Below, one piece after another: positions 9,241 to 18,878 of a DNA stretch of 64,000 nt. Within the stretch, counting starts at the first letter, position 1. Every line of letters begins with the position of its first letter. Position numbers and translations under genes: made by a program. A model generated the notes under the pieces. It had not been told where the DNA came from. It searched no databases and worked only from the letters and a program-made list of their open reading frames with translations. This DNA comes from Rhizobium sp. 18055 (GTDB lineage Bacteria > Pseudomonadota > Alphaproteobacteria > Rhizobiales > Rhizobiaceae), in assembly GCF_902706285.1 (NCBI RefSeq), contig NZ_CACSKD010000001.1:248001-312000 (forward strand), in the 5' to 3' direction.

Positions 9241-10836
9241 TTATTCTGCGTCCGACTTGGTGACGTTCTCAAGCCTCGTCGTCTGGCTCGGGTGACCGAC
9301 ATAGCCCTTGACGTCGGCATTGAGCACGATCGGCTCGAACCGCTCGAACATCGGCAGAACGGCGGGGCTCTGGGCGATGAACTTCTCCTGCATCTCGACG
9401 AAGAGTTCGCCACGCTTCTTGGCATCCGGCTCGATCGACGCCTTGGCCGTCAGCGCGGTCAATTCGGGAATGTCCCAGGCCGAACGCCAGACGAAATTGC
9501 CGGCATTGTTGGCCTTCAGCGAATTGTCGGGATTGCTGGTGAACTGCTCCATCGAGCCCAGGACATTCGGCATATAGGCGCTGGTCTGCGGGATCAGCAG
9601 GTCGAAGTCACGGGCGCGGTGGGCGGCGATGATCTCCGAGCCGTTGCCCTGCTGGATGTCCACCTTGATGCCGATCTCGCCGAGAGAGGCCTGAATGGCG
9701 GTTGCCAGGTCGATGCGCGGCGTCTGGGCGATCGTCTTCAGGGTGAGCGTGAACCCATCCTTGAAACCGGCCTCGGCCAGCAGCGCCTTGCCCTTCGCGA
9801 CATCGAGATGCCAGTCCGGGTTCTTGATGGCGTATTCGTAATTCTCAGGCACCGGCACCGTGCGCGCCTTGCCGTAAGGGCCCATGATCGTCTTTTCGAT
9901 GCCGGCATAATCGATGCCGTATGCGATGGCTTCGCGCACCTTCGGATTGGAAAGGAACTTGTTGCCGGCATTCATCGATAGAACGTAGAAACCACCGGTC
10001 GGCACCCGCTGGATGGCATAACCCTTGTTGCCCTCGAAAGTCTTCAGGTCCGCCGCTGTCAGGGCGCTGGCAATATCGATATCGCCGCGATCGAGCATCA
10101 GCCGCTCGACCTGGCTTTCCGGAACGTGGCGCACGATGATGCGGCGCATTTTCGGCGGGCCGGAGACGTAATTCGGATTGGCGTCCAGGATGACCATTTC
10201 ATTCGGCGACCAGCGGTTCAGCGTGAACGGACCGGAACCTGCGGAGTTGGTCCGCAGCCATTGATTGCCGTAGTCGTCGTTCTGGACGTGCTTCTGCACC
10301 TCGACGCTGTCTACCGCACTGGCGACCACGATTGCGAGGCGGTAGAGCAGCAGTTCGGCTGTGACCTTGTCGGTGAGATCGACGCGCAACGTGTGGTCGT
10401 CGATCGCCTTGACCAACTGCTCGACATTGTCACCGCTATAGCCGACACGCGTCAGGTTCGAGGCTGCGGACTGGTTGAGCTTCAGCAGGCGCGTCAGCGA
10501 ATAGACGAAATCCTTCGCCGTTACCGGATTTCCCGAGGCGAACTTCGCCTCGCGCAGCTTGAAGGTGATGCCTTTGTCGTCGATAACCCAGCTCTCGGCC
10601 AGCTGCGGAATGATTTTGCCATCGACATCGGTGGAAACCAGCCGGTCATAGAGATTGGCCATGATCTCAAGCGCCTTCGCCTCGGTCGCCTGCTGCGGAT
10701 CCAGAGACAGGACCTGCGCCAGCGATGTTCCGATAACGAGCTGATTCTTCGGCGTTGCCGCATATCCGGCCGGAGCGGCTAGCGCCAAAACGCCAAAAGC
10801 GATGCCGGCAAACAGGTGTCGCGAAAAAGACTTCAT
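9241..10836 (-). CDS. ABC transporter substrate-binding protein, family 5 (peptide/oligosaccharide)
   Basis: A 531-residue periplasmic protein with a Sec signal ending at GYAA (about 27). Family 5 marks: LVIGTSLAQVLSLDPQQA at the start, LYDRLVSTDVDGKIIPQLAE, GSGPFTLNRWSPNEMVIL, KVREAIAYGIDYAGI. A strong GGGAGGAG stands before the ATG. Family 5 proteins bind peptides, but members also bind oligosaccharides, opines or nickel. Here the divergent genes encode sugar-acid enzymes and a GH1 glucosidase, so a glycoside or uronide ligand is a fair inference and a peptide is not excluded. The promoter upstream carries two CATA-N-TATG sites, suggesting control by the divergent FadR-like protein. Confidence 0.93.
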   Translation of the reverse strand: MKSFSRHLFAGIAFGVLALAAPAGYAATPKNQLVIGTSLAQVLSLDPQQATEAKALEIMANLYDRLVSTDVDGKIIPQLAESWVIDDKGITFKLREAKFASGNPVTAKDFVYSLTRLLKLNQSAASNLTRVGYSGDNVEQLVKAIDDHTLRVDLTDKVTAELLLYRLAIVVASAVDSVEVQKHVQNDDYGNQWLRTNSAGSGPFTLNRWSPNEMVILDANPNYVSGPPKMRRIIVRHVPESQVERLMLDRGDIDIASALTAADLKTFEGNKGYAIQRVPTGGFYVLSMNAGNKFLSNPKVREAIAYGIDYAGIEKTIMGPYGKARTVPVPENYEYAIKNPDWHLDVAKGKALLAEAGFKDGFTLTLKTIAQTPRIDLATAIQASLGEIGIKVDIQQGNGSEIIAAHRARDFDLLIPQTSAYMPNVLGSMEQFTSNPDNSLKANNAGNFVWRSAWDIPELTALTAKASIEPDAKKRGELFVEMQEKFIAQSPAVLPMFERFEPIVLNADVKGYVGHPSQTTRLENVTKSDAE

Positions 10837-10864
10837 TGAAACTCCTCCCTAGTTTAACATGCAA

Positions 10865-10897
10865 CACATAGTATGTGCGTCGCATGTCATAATATGA
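10865..10897. promoter_or_regulatory. Operator pair CATA-N-TATG upstream of the transporter operon
   Basis: Two palindromes of one design lie 21 bases apart, i.e. two helical turns: CACATA-G-TATGTG (10865-10877) and TCATA-A-TATGA (10887-10897). They lie 29-61 bases upstream of the binding-protein ATG (minus strand) and 83-115 bases upstream of the divergent regulator ATG. The same core recurs twice before the mannonate dehydratase gene, the other side of the regulator gene. Confidence 0.75.
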
Positions 10898-10979
10898 TTT
10901 ATATAAGATCAGAAAGCTTTGCAAGGGTTGATAGCGTGCCGCTGCCAAAATACATCGTGACGGAAGATGGAGGAACAAA

Positions 10980-11681
10980 ATGACTCGCGTAAGGCAAAGG
11001 CTGGCGCAGCAGCTGATCGACAAGCTGAAAGAGCAGATCGAGACCGGCCAACTGAAAGAGGGCGACCAGCTTCCAACCGAGCCGCAACTGGAAGCGAGCT
11101 TCGGCGTCAGCCGCACCGTTGTGCGCGAGGCAATAGCCGATCTGCGCTCGGCGGGCTACGTCCGGCCGGTTCAGGGAAAGGGCGTTTTCGTTGGCAATCC
11201 GATAGCCGGGCAATCCCTGTCGTTAACGCCGGTGGAAATCAAAAGCATCCCCGAAACCCTTGAATTACTTGAGTTCAGAATGGCGGCCGAGGGAGAGGCA
11301 GCCGCCATTGCAGCCTATCGGCGCACCGCCGAACAGGAAGCCGCCATCCGGGCCGCGAACCGCAAAATGGCACTGTCGATCGAGGCCGGCCTGCCGACAA
11401 TCGAAGCGGATTATGAGTTTCATATGGCGATCGCCGCCGCCACCAACAACCGATTCTACGTCGATGTGCTGAGACATTTTGGCTCCCGCGCCATTCCAAG
11501 GGGGCAGTTTCCCACCCTGCCCGACGCGACCGACAGGAGTTATCTCGAGAAGGTGCATGCCGAGCACGGGGAGATTCTCGCTGCCATTGCCGACCAGGAT
11601 CCAGAGCGCGCCAGGCAGAGCATGCGCGCTCATATGCTGGCCAGCCAGCGCCGGTATCGAATGTTGGCAGAGCAGCAATAA
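10980..11681 (+). CDS. FadR-family (GntR/FCD) transcriptional regulator
   Basis: A 233-residue repressor-type protein. Residues about 9-75 are the GntR winged helix (LPTEPQLEASFGVSRTVVRE, then IADLRSAGYVRPVQGKGVFV). The rest is an all-helical FCD effector domain with the metal-site pattern: Asp and His in EADYEFHMAIAAATNN, and His residues in HAEHGEILAAIADQD and MRAHML. Sugar-acid responsive members (UxuR, ExuR, DgoR type) share this architecture. GGAGG lies 8 bases before the ATG. It sits between the divergent transporter operon and the mannonate dehydratase gene, both preceded by CATA-N-TATG palindromes, so it is probably their regulator and perhaps its own. Confidence 0.93.
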   Translation: MTRVRQRLAQQLIDKLKEQIETGQLKEGDQLPTEPQLEASFGVSRTVVREAIADLRSAGYVRPVQGKGVFVGNPIAGQSLSLTPVEIKSIPETLELLEFRMAAEGEAAAIAAYRRTAEQEAAIRAANRKMALSIEAGLPTIEADYEFHMAIAAATNNRFYVDVLRHFGSRAIPRGQFPTLPDATDRSYLEKVHAEHGEILAAIADQDPERARQSMRAHMLASQRRYRMLAEQQ

Positions 11682-11703
11682 AGCCCTCGACACTCTCCAG
11701 GAT

Positions 11704-11731
11704 TCATACTATGTCATATGACATAATATGA
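11704..11731. promoter_or_regulatory. Operator pair CATA-N-TATG upstream of mannonate dehydratase
   Basis: TCATA-C-TATGT (11704-11714) and ACATA-A-TATGA (11721-11731) lie 17 bases apart, with a perfect 14-base palindrome ATGTCATATGACAT (11711-11724) spanning the gap. The core matches the two sites at 10865-10897. The second site contains the first in-frame ATG of the downstream reading frame, an argument that translation starts later, at the GTG at 11749. Confidence 0.75.
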
Positions 11732-11748
11732 CTTCAGGGAGTGTAGAG

Positions 11749-12729
11749 GTGTATTTAGGCACGCAGGTTGGCGCGCGGGACGACGATGACTATCGCGTTT
11801 TCGCACAGCTCGGCATCAAGAACATTTGCGCGGACCCGCCCGGGTCGCCCGACAGCTGGACGCTGTCGGATCTGAAGCAGCACCGCGAGAAGGTGGAAAG
11901 CTTCGGCCTGACGCTGGACATGATCCAGCTGCCGCTGCCATCGCAGGCAATCGAGAAAGCCTCCTATCCGGATATCCTTCTCGCCGGGCCTGACCGCGAC
12001 CGACAGATCGATGCCGTCTGCAAGCTGATCGAGGATGTTTCGGCCGCCGGCATCCCGGCTGCCAAATACAATCTCAACCTGATCGGCATCCCCCGCACCC
12101 CGATGGAGCCCGGTCGCGGCGGCGCGATGGCCGAGGCCTGGCGCTGGGACAAAGCAGACCACGATGCGGCGCCCGGCCTTGCCGGCGTGCTGTCCGAGGA
12201 CGAGAACTGGGAGCGGATCGACTATTTCCTGGAGCGCGTGATTCCGGTTGCCGAGAGCAACAAGGTGCGCCTCGCCTGCCATCCGCACGATCCCTATACG
12301 CCGCCCGGCTATCGTGGCGTGACGCGCGTTCTCGGTACTGTCGAGGGACTGAAGAAATTCGTCACCATGCGCGAGAACCCCTATCACGGCCTGAATTTCT
12401 GCCAGGGCTCGATCGGCGAGATGCTCGAAAATCCGCGCGAGGAGATCGACGACATCATTCGCTGGTTCGGCGCGCGCCACAAGATCTTCAATGTCCACTT
12501 CCGCAATATCCGCGGCGGCAAGCTCTCCTTCGTGGAGACCTTTCCCGAAGAGGGCGATATGGACATGGTTCGCTCCATCAGGATCTACGACGAAGTCGGC
12601 TACAAATACATGATGATGCCGGACCACGTTCCGACGATCAGCGGCCGCGACCCGTCCGGCGTCGCCTTCGCCTTTTGCTACGGCTACATCGCAGCTCTTC
12701 TGCAGAGCCTTTGCTCTTCCAGGGCCTGA
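11749..12729 (+). CDS. uxuA: Mannonate dehydratase family protein
   Basis: A 326-residue TIM-barrel protein of the UxuA family, which dehydrates D-mannonate to 2-keto-3-deoxy-D-gluconate in the hexuronate pathway. The metal ligands are visible in order: His in ACHPHDPYTPPGYRG, Cys in NFCQGSIGEM, His in NVHFRNIRGGK and Asp/His in MMMPDHVPT. It is shorter than E. coli UxuA (394). An ATG exists at 11728, but it lies inside an operator palindrome and has no ribosome-binding site. The GTG at 11749 has AGGGAG 7 bases upstream and gives a sensible N-terminus, YLGTQVGARDDDDYRVF. Followed 51 bases later by kdgD in what looks like one transcript. Confidence 0.87.
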   Translation: MYLGTQVGARDDDDYRVFAQLGIKNICADPPGSPDSWTLSDLKQHREKVESFGLTLDMIQLPLPSQAIEKASYPDILLAGPDRDRQIDAVCKLIEDVSAAGIPAAKYNLNLIGIPRTPMEPGRGGAMAEAWRWDKADHDAAPGLAGVLSEDENWERIDYFLERVIPVAESNKVRLACHPHDPYTPPGYRGVTRVLGTVEGLKKFVTMRENPYHGLNFCQGSIGEMLENPREEIDDIIRWFGARHKIFNVHFRNIRGGKLSFVETFPEEGDMDMVRSIRIYDEVGYKYMMMPDHVPTISGRDPSGVAFAFCYGYIAALLQSLCSSRA

Positions 12730-12780
12730 TCCTCTGGTTCAGGGCCTTCTCGCACATCACTTCAAACCAGGGGGATTTAG

Positions 12781-13701
<921 letters not shown>

Positions 13702-13716
13702 CACGCAAGCCGACGT

Positions 13717-13744
13717 GACGGCTGGCGCAAGGGCGCTGGCCGTC
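13717..13744. promoter_or_regulatory. Stem-loop between kdgD and the GH1 gene
   Basis: GACGGC-TG-GCGC, a 4-base loop, then GCGC-TG-GCCGTC: a ten-pair hairpin with a 2x2 internal mismatch, 15 bases after the kdgD stop. No T-run follows, so it is more likely a processing or stability element than a strong terminator. The remaining bases to 13853 show only the AGGAG ribosome site of the next gene. Confidence 0.4.
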
Positions 13745-13853
13745 CGCCACTTGTCCAAACTCGATCTTCCGACATTCCCGACGGCACGCCATCACGTGTG
13801 CCGCCCTGCCCTCGGCTGCGCTGCGCCGCCTAACCGACACAACAGGAGACGCC

Positions 13854-15155
13854 ATGTTCACGCACTCTCGCAAGGAATTCGGCGAGGATTTCATCTTCGG
13901 TGTCGCGATGGCCGCGCACCAGATCGAGGGCGGGCAGACCGACGGCCGCGGCTCGTCGATATGGGACACCTTCGCCGCGACCCCGGGCAACATCAAGAAC
14001 GCCGAAAACGGCATCATCGCCTGCGACCACTACAATCGCTGGGCGGAAGATCTCGACCTGATCCGCGACGGCGGGTTCGATGCCTACCGGTTCTCGTTCT
14101 CCTGGCCGCGGCTCATCCCGGAGGGAAGCGGCGCCGTCAACCAGAAGGGTGCCGACTTCTACGATCGCCTGATCGACGGCATGCTTGAGCGCGGTATCAA
14201 GCCTCTCGCAACGCTCTACCACTGGGACCTGCCAAGCGCGCTGCAGGACAAGGGCGGCTGGATGAACCGCGCCACTGCAGAGGCATTCGCCGACTATGCA
14301 GCGGAGGTCGGCCGTCGCTTTGGCGACCGCCTGGCGACGACCGCCACCTTCAATGAGCCCTGGTGCGTCACCGTGCTCAGCCACCTGCTCGGCATCCACG
14401 CGCCCGGCTATCGCGACATCAGGGCGGCATCACGGGCCATGCACCACGTCATGCTGGCGCATGGGCTGGGGATCGACGCATTGCGTGCCGAAGGCGTCAA
14501 GAACCTCGGCATCGTCGTCAATATGGAGAAGTGCGAACCGTTGACCGCGTCACCCGAGGATCGCAAGGCTGCCGACCTCGGCGATGCGATCTTCAACCAG
14601 TTTTTCCTCGACGCCGCATTTCACGGCAGCTACCCCGCGCTGGTGACCGATATCATCGAACCCTACTTGCCGAAGGACTGGCAGGCCGACATGCAGCAGA
14701 TCGCCCGGCCGCTGGATTGGGTCGGCGTCAACTATTACACCCGCTCGCTTTACCGCCATGATGCCAGCGTACCGGCATTTCCCTTCACACAGTCGCGCGG
14801 CGATCTCGCCAAGAACGACCTTGGTTGGGAAACCTATCCGGTTGCGCTCACCGAGTTCCTTCAGAGGGTGTCGGACAACTATACCAAGCTGCCGATCTAC
14901 GTGACTGAGAACGGCATGTCCGGCCCCGACGATGACAGCCGCATCGATTTCTTCGACCAGCATTTCGAAGCCATCCGCCAGGCACAGAAAAATGGTGTAG
15001 ATGTCAGGGGCTACGTTGCCTGGACCCTGATCGACAACTTCGAATGGGCGGAAGGTTTCAGCGCCAGGTTCGGTATCGTCGGCATGGACCCCAACACGCT
15101 GGACCGGCAACCGAGAGGGAGCTATCGCGCGTTCCAGGATATGCTCAGCCGCTGA
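13854..15155 (+). CDS. Beta-glucosidase, glycoside hydrolase family 1
   Basis: A 433-residue GH1 retaining glycosidase. Acid/base Glu168 is in TFNEPWC and the nucleophile Glu352 is in YVTENGM. Other GH1 marks: FIFGVAMAAHQIEGG at the N-terminus, FSFSWPRLIPEG, LYHWDLPSALQDKGGW, WTLIDNFEWAEGFSARFGI at the C-terminus. No signal peptide, so it acts on an imported glycoside in the cytoplasm. It is the third gene after the FadR-like regulator, on the same strand as mannonate dehydratase and KdgD, with AGGAG before the ATG. It would release sugar from whatever the family-5 transporter imports. Confidence 0.93.
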   Translation: MFTHSRKEFGEDFIFGVAMAAHQIEGGQTDGRGSSIWDTFAATPGNIKNAENGIIACDHYNRWAEDLDLIRDGGFDAYRFSFSWPRLIPEGSGAVNQKGADFYDRLIDGMLERGIKPLATLYHWDLPSALQDKGGWMNRATAEAFADYAAEVGRRFGDRLATTATFNEPWCVTVLSHLLGIHAPGYRDIRAASRAMHHVMLAHGLGIDALRAEGVKNLGIVVNMEKCEPLTASPEDRKAADLGDAIFNQFFLDAAFHGSYPALVTDIIEPYLPKDWQADMQQIARPLDWVGVNYYTRSLYRHDASVPAFPFTQSRGDLAKNDLGWETYPVALTEFLQRVSDNYTKLPIYVTENGMSGPDDDSRIDFFDQHFEAIRQAQKNGVDVRGYVAWTLIDNFEWAEGFSARFGIVGMDPNTLDRQPRGSYRAFQDMLSR

Positions 15156-15443
15156 GCTAAAAGCTGGTGTTGCCCATTTGACATTCTTGTCGCGATCAGG
15201 AGGCAACGACCCGCTCCACGTCGTCGCCTGCCGGTTGGGTTCGCAATACCGGGAGCTACCGCGATTGCAACGGTTGTCGTGTCGCCGATCACAAAGTTGC
15301 GAGTAACGAGGAAAAATCCTCGCTCCTCGCTGCATCGCAATATCCATTGACGCCCGCATGCATTATCGCTCTTTAGCCACCTGATTTCACTGCCCCTCCC
15401 AGCAGTGGCCGGGGGTGTTTTTGAGACAAGGATAACCTCCCAC

Positions 15444-16043
15444 ATGACCAATACTCTCATCGAGACCATCAAGAAGCGTCGCAGCCAGTACGCACTCGGC
15501 AAGACCCTGCCGATCTCCCAGGATGCGACCACCAAGCTCATTCAGGAAGCCGTCAAGCATACCCCGTCTTCCTTCAATTCGCAGAGCTCGCGTGTTCTCG
15601 TTCTCTATGGCGCGGAAAGCGACAAGCTTTGGGCTTTCGTCATGGAAGCACTGCGCAAGATCGTTCCCACCGATGGCTTTGAGTCCACGGAAAAGCGCAT
15701 CAACAGCTTTGCCGCCGGCGCCGGCACCGTTCTCTTCTTCGAAGATCAGGACGTGGTGAAGGGCCTGCAGGAAAAGTTCGCACTCTACGCCGACAACTTC
15801 CCGATCTGGTCGGAGCAGTCGAGCGGCATGGCACAGTTCTCTGTCTGGTCGGCTCTCGCCGAAGCCGACATCGGCGCCAGCTTGCAACACTACAACCCGC
15901 TGGCCGATGCTGAAATTGCAGCCGCCTGGGACATCCCGGCATCGTGGAAACTGCGCGCGCAGATGCCGTTCGGCGCGAACTCCGCCGCTTTCAGCGAAAA
16001 AGCCTTCATGGACGACAGCGTCCGTTTCAAGGTGTTCGGCTAA
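15444..16043 (+). CDS. Nitroreductase-family FMN oxidoreductase (Frm2/CinD-like)
   Basis: A 199-residue protein of the nitroreductase fold. N-terminal FMN phosphate-binding pattern ETIKKRRSQYALGK, then AVKHTPSSFNSQSSRVLVLY, and the later GMAQFSVWSALAEADIGASL and GANSAAFSEKAFMDD are typical of the short Frm2/Hbn1/CinD group, members of which reduce quinones and nitroaromatics. Start at 15444 taken over the upstream ATG at 15405 because homologous N-termini begin shortly before IETIKKRRS. The 288 bases upstream hold a small hairpin CGAGGA-AAAA-TCCTCG (about 15308-15323) and no clear promoter. First gene of a run suggesting electrophile/quinone defence. Confidence 0.9.
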   Translation: MTNTLIETIKKRRSQYALGKTLPISQDATTKLIQEAVKHTPSSFNSQSSRVLVLYGAESDKLWAFVMEALRKIVPTDGFESTEKRINSFAAGAGTVLFFEDQDVVKGLQEKFALYADNFPIWSEQSSGMAQFSVWSALAEADIGASLQHYNPLADAEIAAAWDIPASWKLRAQMPFGANSAAFSEKAFMDDSVRFKVFG

Positions 16044-16052
16044 GCAACACCT

Positions 16053-16080
16053 GATCAGCGGCGCCATCGCGCCGCTGATC
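16053..16080 (+). terminator. Perfect 12-bp inverted repeat after the nitroreductase gene
   Basis: GATCAGCGGCGC, loop CATC, GCGCCGCTGATC: a perfect hairpin 9 bases after the stop at 16043. No T-run follows, so it is either a weak intrinsic terminator or an mRNA 3' stabiliser. It separates the nitroreductase from the LysR gene. Confidence 0.6.
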
Positions 16081-16262
16081 TGCAACACCGGCGGCCGTAT
16101 CCGGCGGTCGACAAATCAGGTCGCATAAGCGATAAAAACGAACCTTTGTCGCCATAGCACTTTGCAACCACAGTGGACCTGTCCTGACAGAACTTTCCAT
16201 ATGCATCTCAGGCGCTCAAGATTGCACGCCGGTTCCAGCGGCCTGACTAGAAGGACAGGGAC

Positions 16263-17180
16263 TTGGATCGTCTTGAATGCGACCGCATGTTCGTTGCCGT
16301 TATAGACACCGGGAGTTTTGCCGCCGCCGCAGCGCGACTGGGCACCAGCAGCGGCCAGGCTTCCAAACTCGTGTCCCGGCTGGAAGCGGACCTTGGCGTA
16401 CAGCTGATGATGCGAACGACCCGTGCGCTATCACTGTCGGAGGCTGGGCGGGCCTACTACGAGCGGATCAAATCGCTGCTCGACGAGTTTGACGTCCTCG
16501 ATGCCTCCGTGCGCAATGCATCGGGCGCGCCGTCGGGCAGACTGCGGATAACCGCGCCGATTACCTTTGGGACCACGCAGCTTGCACCGGTGCTCAATCA
16601 GTTCGCGACGGCCTTTCCCGATATCCATCTCGACGTCAGCTTTTCAGACCGGATCGTCAATCTTGTCGACGAGGGGTTTGACGCAGCGATCCGCATCGGG
16701 CGTCCGGCCGACAGCAGCTTGATCGCACGCAAGCTTTGCGCCGCACGGATCATCCTCGTCGCCGCATCCTCCTACCTCGTTGCGCGGGGCACACCGATGA
16801 CGCCGGAGGATATCTCAAACCATGATTGCATCATCGATACGAATTTTCGCGACCCCCTCACCTGGCGGTTCAGACGCAGCGATGACCCGCTACCTGTGCT
16901 CGTCGACGTCCAGGGTCGTATTCACTTCTCGAATGCCGAGGCCTGTGTCGCTGCGGCGGAAGCCGGCCTTGGCATCGCCCGTGTTCCGAGTTTCGTCGCC
17001 GGCGAACGGCTGCGCATCGGTGCGGTCCAGCCGGTGCTGGCCAGTTTCGAAGACGAGCAGCGGGGTCTTTGCGCGGTCTACCCACCTGCCCGGCATCTGG
17101 CACTGAAAGTACGGGTGCTGGTCGATTTTCTGGCAGACGCTTTTCGTGGGCAGCCGGCCTGGGACAAGGACTGGCTATGA
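16263..17180 (+). CDS. LysR-family transcriptional regulator
   Basis: A 305-residue LTTR. The N-terminal helix-turn-helix is clear (MFVAVIDTGSFAAAAARLGT, then SGQASKLVSRLEADLGVQLM and RTTRALSLSEAGRAYYERIK). The effector domain follows with APVLNQFATAFPDIHLDVSF, GFDAAIRIGRPADSSLIARK and VAAAEAGLGIARVPSF. It starts with TTG at 16263, preceded by GGACAGGG. The DNA-binding helix and the DSSLIARKL-type effector region resemble the large LTTR subgroup near quinone-type oxidoreductases. It lies between the nitroreductase and DoxX genes, both on the same strand, and may control both. Confidence 0.93.
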   Translation: MDRLECDRMFVAVIDTGSFAAAAARLGTSSGQASKLVSRLEADLGVQLMMRTTRALSLSEAGRAYYERIKSLLDEFDVLDASVRNASGAPSGRLRITAPITFGTTQLAPVLNQFATAFPDIHLDVSFSDRIVNLVDEGFDAAIRIGRPADSSLIARKLCAARIILVAASSYLVARGTPMTPEDISNHDCIIDTNFRDPLTWRFRRSDDPLPVLVDVQGRIHFSNAEACVAAAEAGLGIARVPSFVAGERLRIGAVQPVLASFEDEQRGLCAVYPPARHLALKVRVLVDFLADAFRGQPAWDKDWL

Positions 17181-17211
17181 TTGCTTCCATTTTGGAAGGA
17201 AAGACTCTCTA

Positions 17212-17242
17212 TTGACGCGGATAATCAATGATCCGCTATTAA
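17212..17242 (+). promoter_or_regulatory. Candidate promoter with inverted repeat upstream of the DoxX gene
   Basis: TTGACG (17212-17217) and TATTAA (17237-17242) are spaced 19 bases and the spacer carries GCGGAT-N8-ATCCGC (17217-17236). A repressor or LysR site in the spacer is plausible. The DoxX ATG is 47 bases downstream. Confidence 0.4.
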
Positions 17243-17288
17243 GTCATAGCCTTGTGCAGGAATTCACCCGAAGCACGAGACCTCAATC

Positions 17289-17696
17289 ATGATCGATTCC
17301 CGCACTGCTCCTTACGCCGCCCTCATTCTGCGTGTGGCACTTGGTTTGCTCTTCCTCGCCCATGTCAGCCTGAAGATTTTCGTGTTCACGCCTGCTGGTA
17401 CCGCCGGTTTCTTTGCCTCGCTCGGTCTTCCCGGCTGGCTCGCCTACGTTACCATCGTCTGGGAACTGGCCGGCGCCGTGACGCTCATCGTCGGCATCTG
17501 GCCGCGCCTTGCTGCCATCGCTGTTATCCCGATCCTGCTGGGTGCGATTTTCACCGTCCATGGCGCTGCCGGCTTCTTCTTCAACAATCCGAACGGCGGC
17601 TGGGAATTCCCCGGCTTCTGGATTATCGGACTGATCGTGCTCGCGCTGACAGGTGATGGCGCGCTGGCGCTCCGTCCGACGCCGTCGCGCAAGTAA
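17289..17696 (+). CDS. DoxX-family membrane protein
   Basis: A 135-residue four-helix inner-membrane protein. The DoxX pattern is visible: LILRVALGLLFLAHVSLKIF (first helix), FFASLGLPGWLAYVTIVWEL, AGAVTLIVGIWPRLAAIAVI, then a third and fourth helix ending IIGLIVLALTGDGALAL. DoxX proteins are often encoded with oxidoreductases and are induced by thiol-reactive or quinone stress, for example CatD and MhqP in Bacillus. Here it lies between LysR and a glutathionyl-hydroquinone reductase-like gene. No catalytic role can be read from the sequence. Confidence 0.9.
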   Translation: MIDSRTAPYAALILRVALGLLFLAHVSLKIFVFTPAGTAGFFASLGLPGWLAYVTIVWELAGAVTLIVGIWPRLAAIAVIPILLGAIFTVHGAAGFFFNNPNGGWEFPGFWIIGLIVLALTGDGALALRPTPSRK

Positions 17697-17908
17697 GCCG
17701 TCTTCAAGGATAGCTGCGTCGCCGCAGCTATCCGGCCACCTGGTCTTGCCGGTATCGAAATCATTGTCAGCCATGGCTTTTCCGCGACTTCGCGGTAGCT
17801 CAAACAGCATGCGCGCACCCGATGCGCCGCAAAACCTGGCCTCATGTGATCCTTGAGCCATCGAGACAATTAGTGCAGCGATTGCAAAGACGAACCGGGA
17901 GTGCAGCC

Positions 17909-18868
17909 ATGCTCGTAGACGGAAAATGGACAGCCGACTGGCATCCAGTGCAGGCAACCGACGCCAAGGGCGGCTTCGTCCGGCAGATTTCCGGTTTCCG
18001 CAACTGGATCACGCCGGATGGCAGCGCCGAGCCAACAGGTGAAGCCGGCTTCAAGGCTGAAGCGGGGCGCTATCATCTCTATGTCGCCCTGATCTGCCCC
18101 TGGGCATCGCGCACGCTGATCGGTCGCGCGCTGAAGAAACTCGAGGACGTCATATCCGTATCGGTGGTCGAACCGGCATTGTCCGACCAGGGGTGGCAGT
18201 TCGGCGACTATCCGGGCGCCGACCGCGACCTGCTGAACGGTGCGACCTACATGCACGAGATTTATACCAGCGCCGATCCACACTATACCGGCCGCGCGAC
18301 TGTGCCTGTCCTCTGGGACAAGGAGCGCCGCACCATCGTCAACAACGAGTCGGCCGACATCCTGCGCATGCTGAACGCCGGTTTCGGGCCGCTTGCCGAT
18401 GGCGCCATCGATCTTTACCCCGAGGATATGCGCGCCGGGATCGATGCCCTGAACGAGCGCATCTATCCAATGCTCAACAACGGCGTCTATCGCACGGGCT
18501 TTGCGACGACGCAGCTTGCTTATGAAGAAGGCTTCGCCGATGTGTTTGCCATGCTTGACGAGCTGGAAGCCCGTCTTGATGAACAGCAGCCATTCCTGTT
18601 CGGCGCACGGCTGACAGAAGCCGACGTGCGGCTCTTCGTGACGCTGGTGCGTTTCGACGCAGCCTATAACAGCATCTTCAAATGCAATCTGCGCCGGCTC
18701 GCGGACTATCCCAATCTCAGCCGCTATCTCGACCAGATCCTTGCCATACCGGGTATTCGCGACACCGTGAGCATCGACCACATCAAGCGCGGCTATTATT
18801 CGATCAAGGCGCTGAACCCGACCGGCATCGTCCCGGTTGGTCCACAGCTCCCCTTCGCGGTCTCGTAA
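17909..18868 (+). CDS. yqjG: Glutathione S-transferase, omega/xi type (glutathionyl-hydroquinone reductase)
   Basis: A 319-residue GST of the xi class (E. coli YqjG, PcpF). These enzymes reduce glutathionyl-hydroquinones back to hydroquinone. The catalytic Cys63 is in LICPWASRT, the class mark CPWA. The glutathione-site VPVLWDKE and NNESADILRML, and the C-terminal helical domain with PFLFGARLTEADVRLFVTLV and HIKRGYYSIKALNPTGIVP, all match. Start at 17909 (MLVDGKWTADW) because GGGAG precedes it; the frame is open to 17822. Followed 10 bases later by the hydrolase gene, so likely co-transcribed. Confidence 0.93.
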   Translation: MLVDGKWTADWHPVQATDAKGGFVRQISGFRNWITPDGSAEPTGEAGFKAEAGRYHLYVALICPWASRTLIGRALKKLEDVISVSVVEPALSDQGWQFGDYPGADRDLLNGATYMHEIYTSADPHYTGRATVPVLWDKERRTIVNNESADILRMLNAGFGPLADGAIDLYPEDMRAGIDALNERIYPMLNNGVYRTGFATTQLAYEEGFADVFAMLDELEARLDEQQPFLFGARLTEADVRLFVTLVRFDAAYNSIFKCNLRRLADYPNLSRYLDQILAIPGIRDTVSIDHIKRGYYSIKALNPTGIVPVGPQLPFAVS

Positions 18869-18878
18869 GGAAACAGCC

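Noticed and set aside
8123..9295. 390-codon plus-strand frame over the DppB-like permease
   Set aside because: Antisense shadow; the minus-strand permease motifs are intact.
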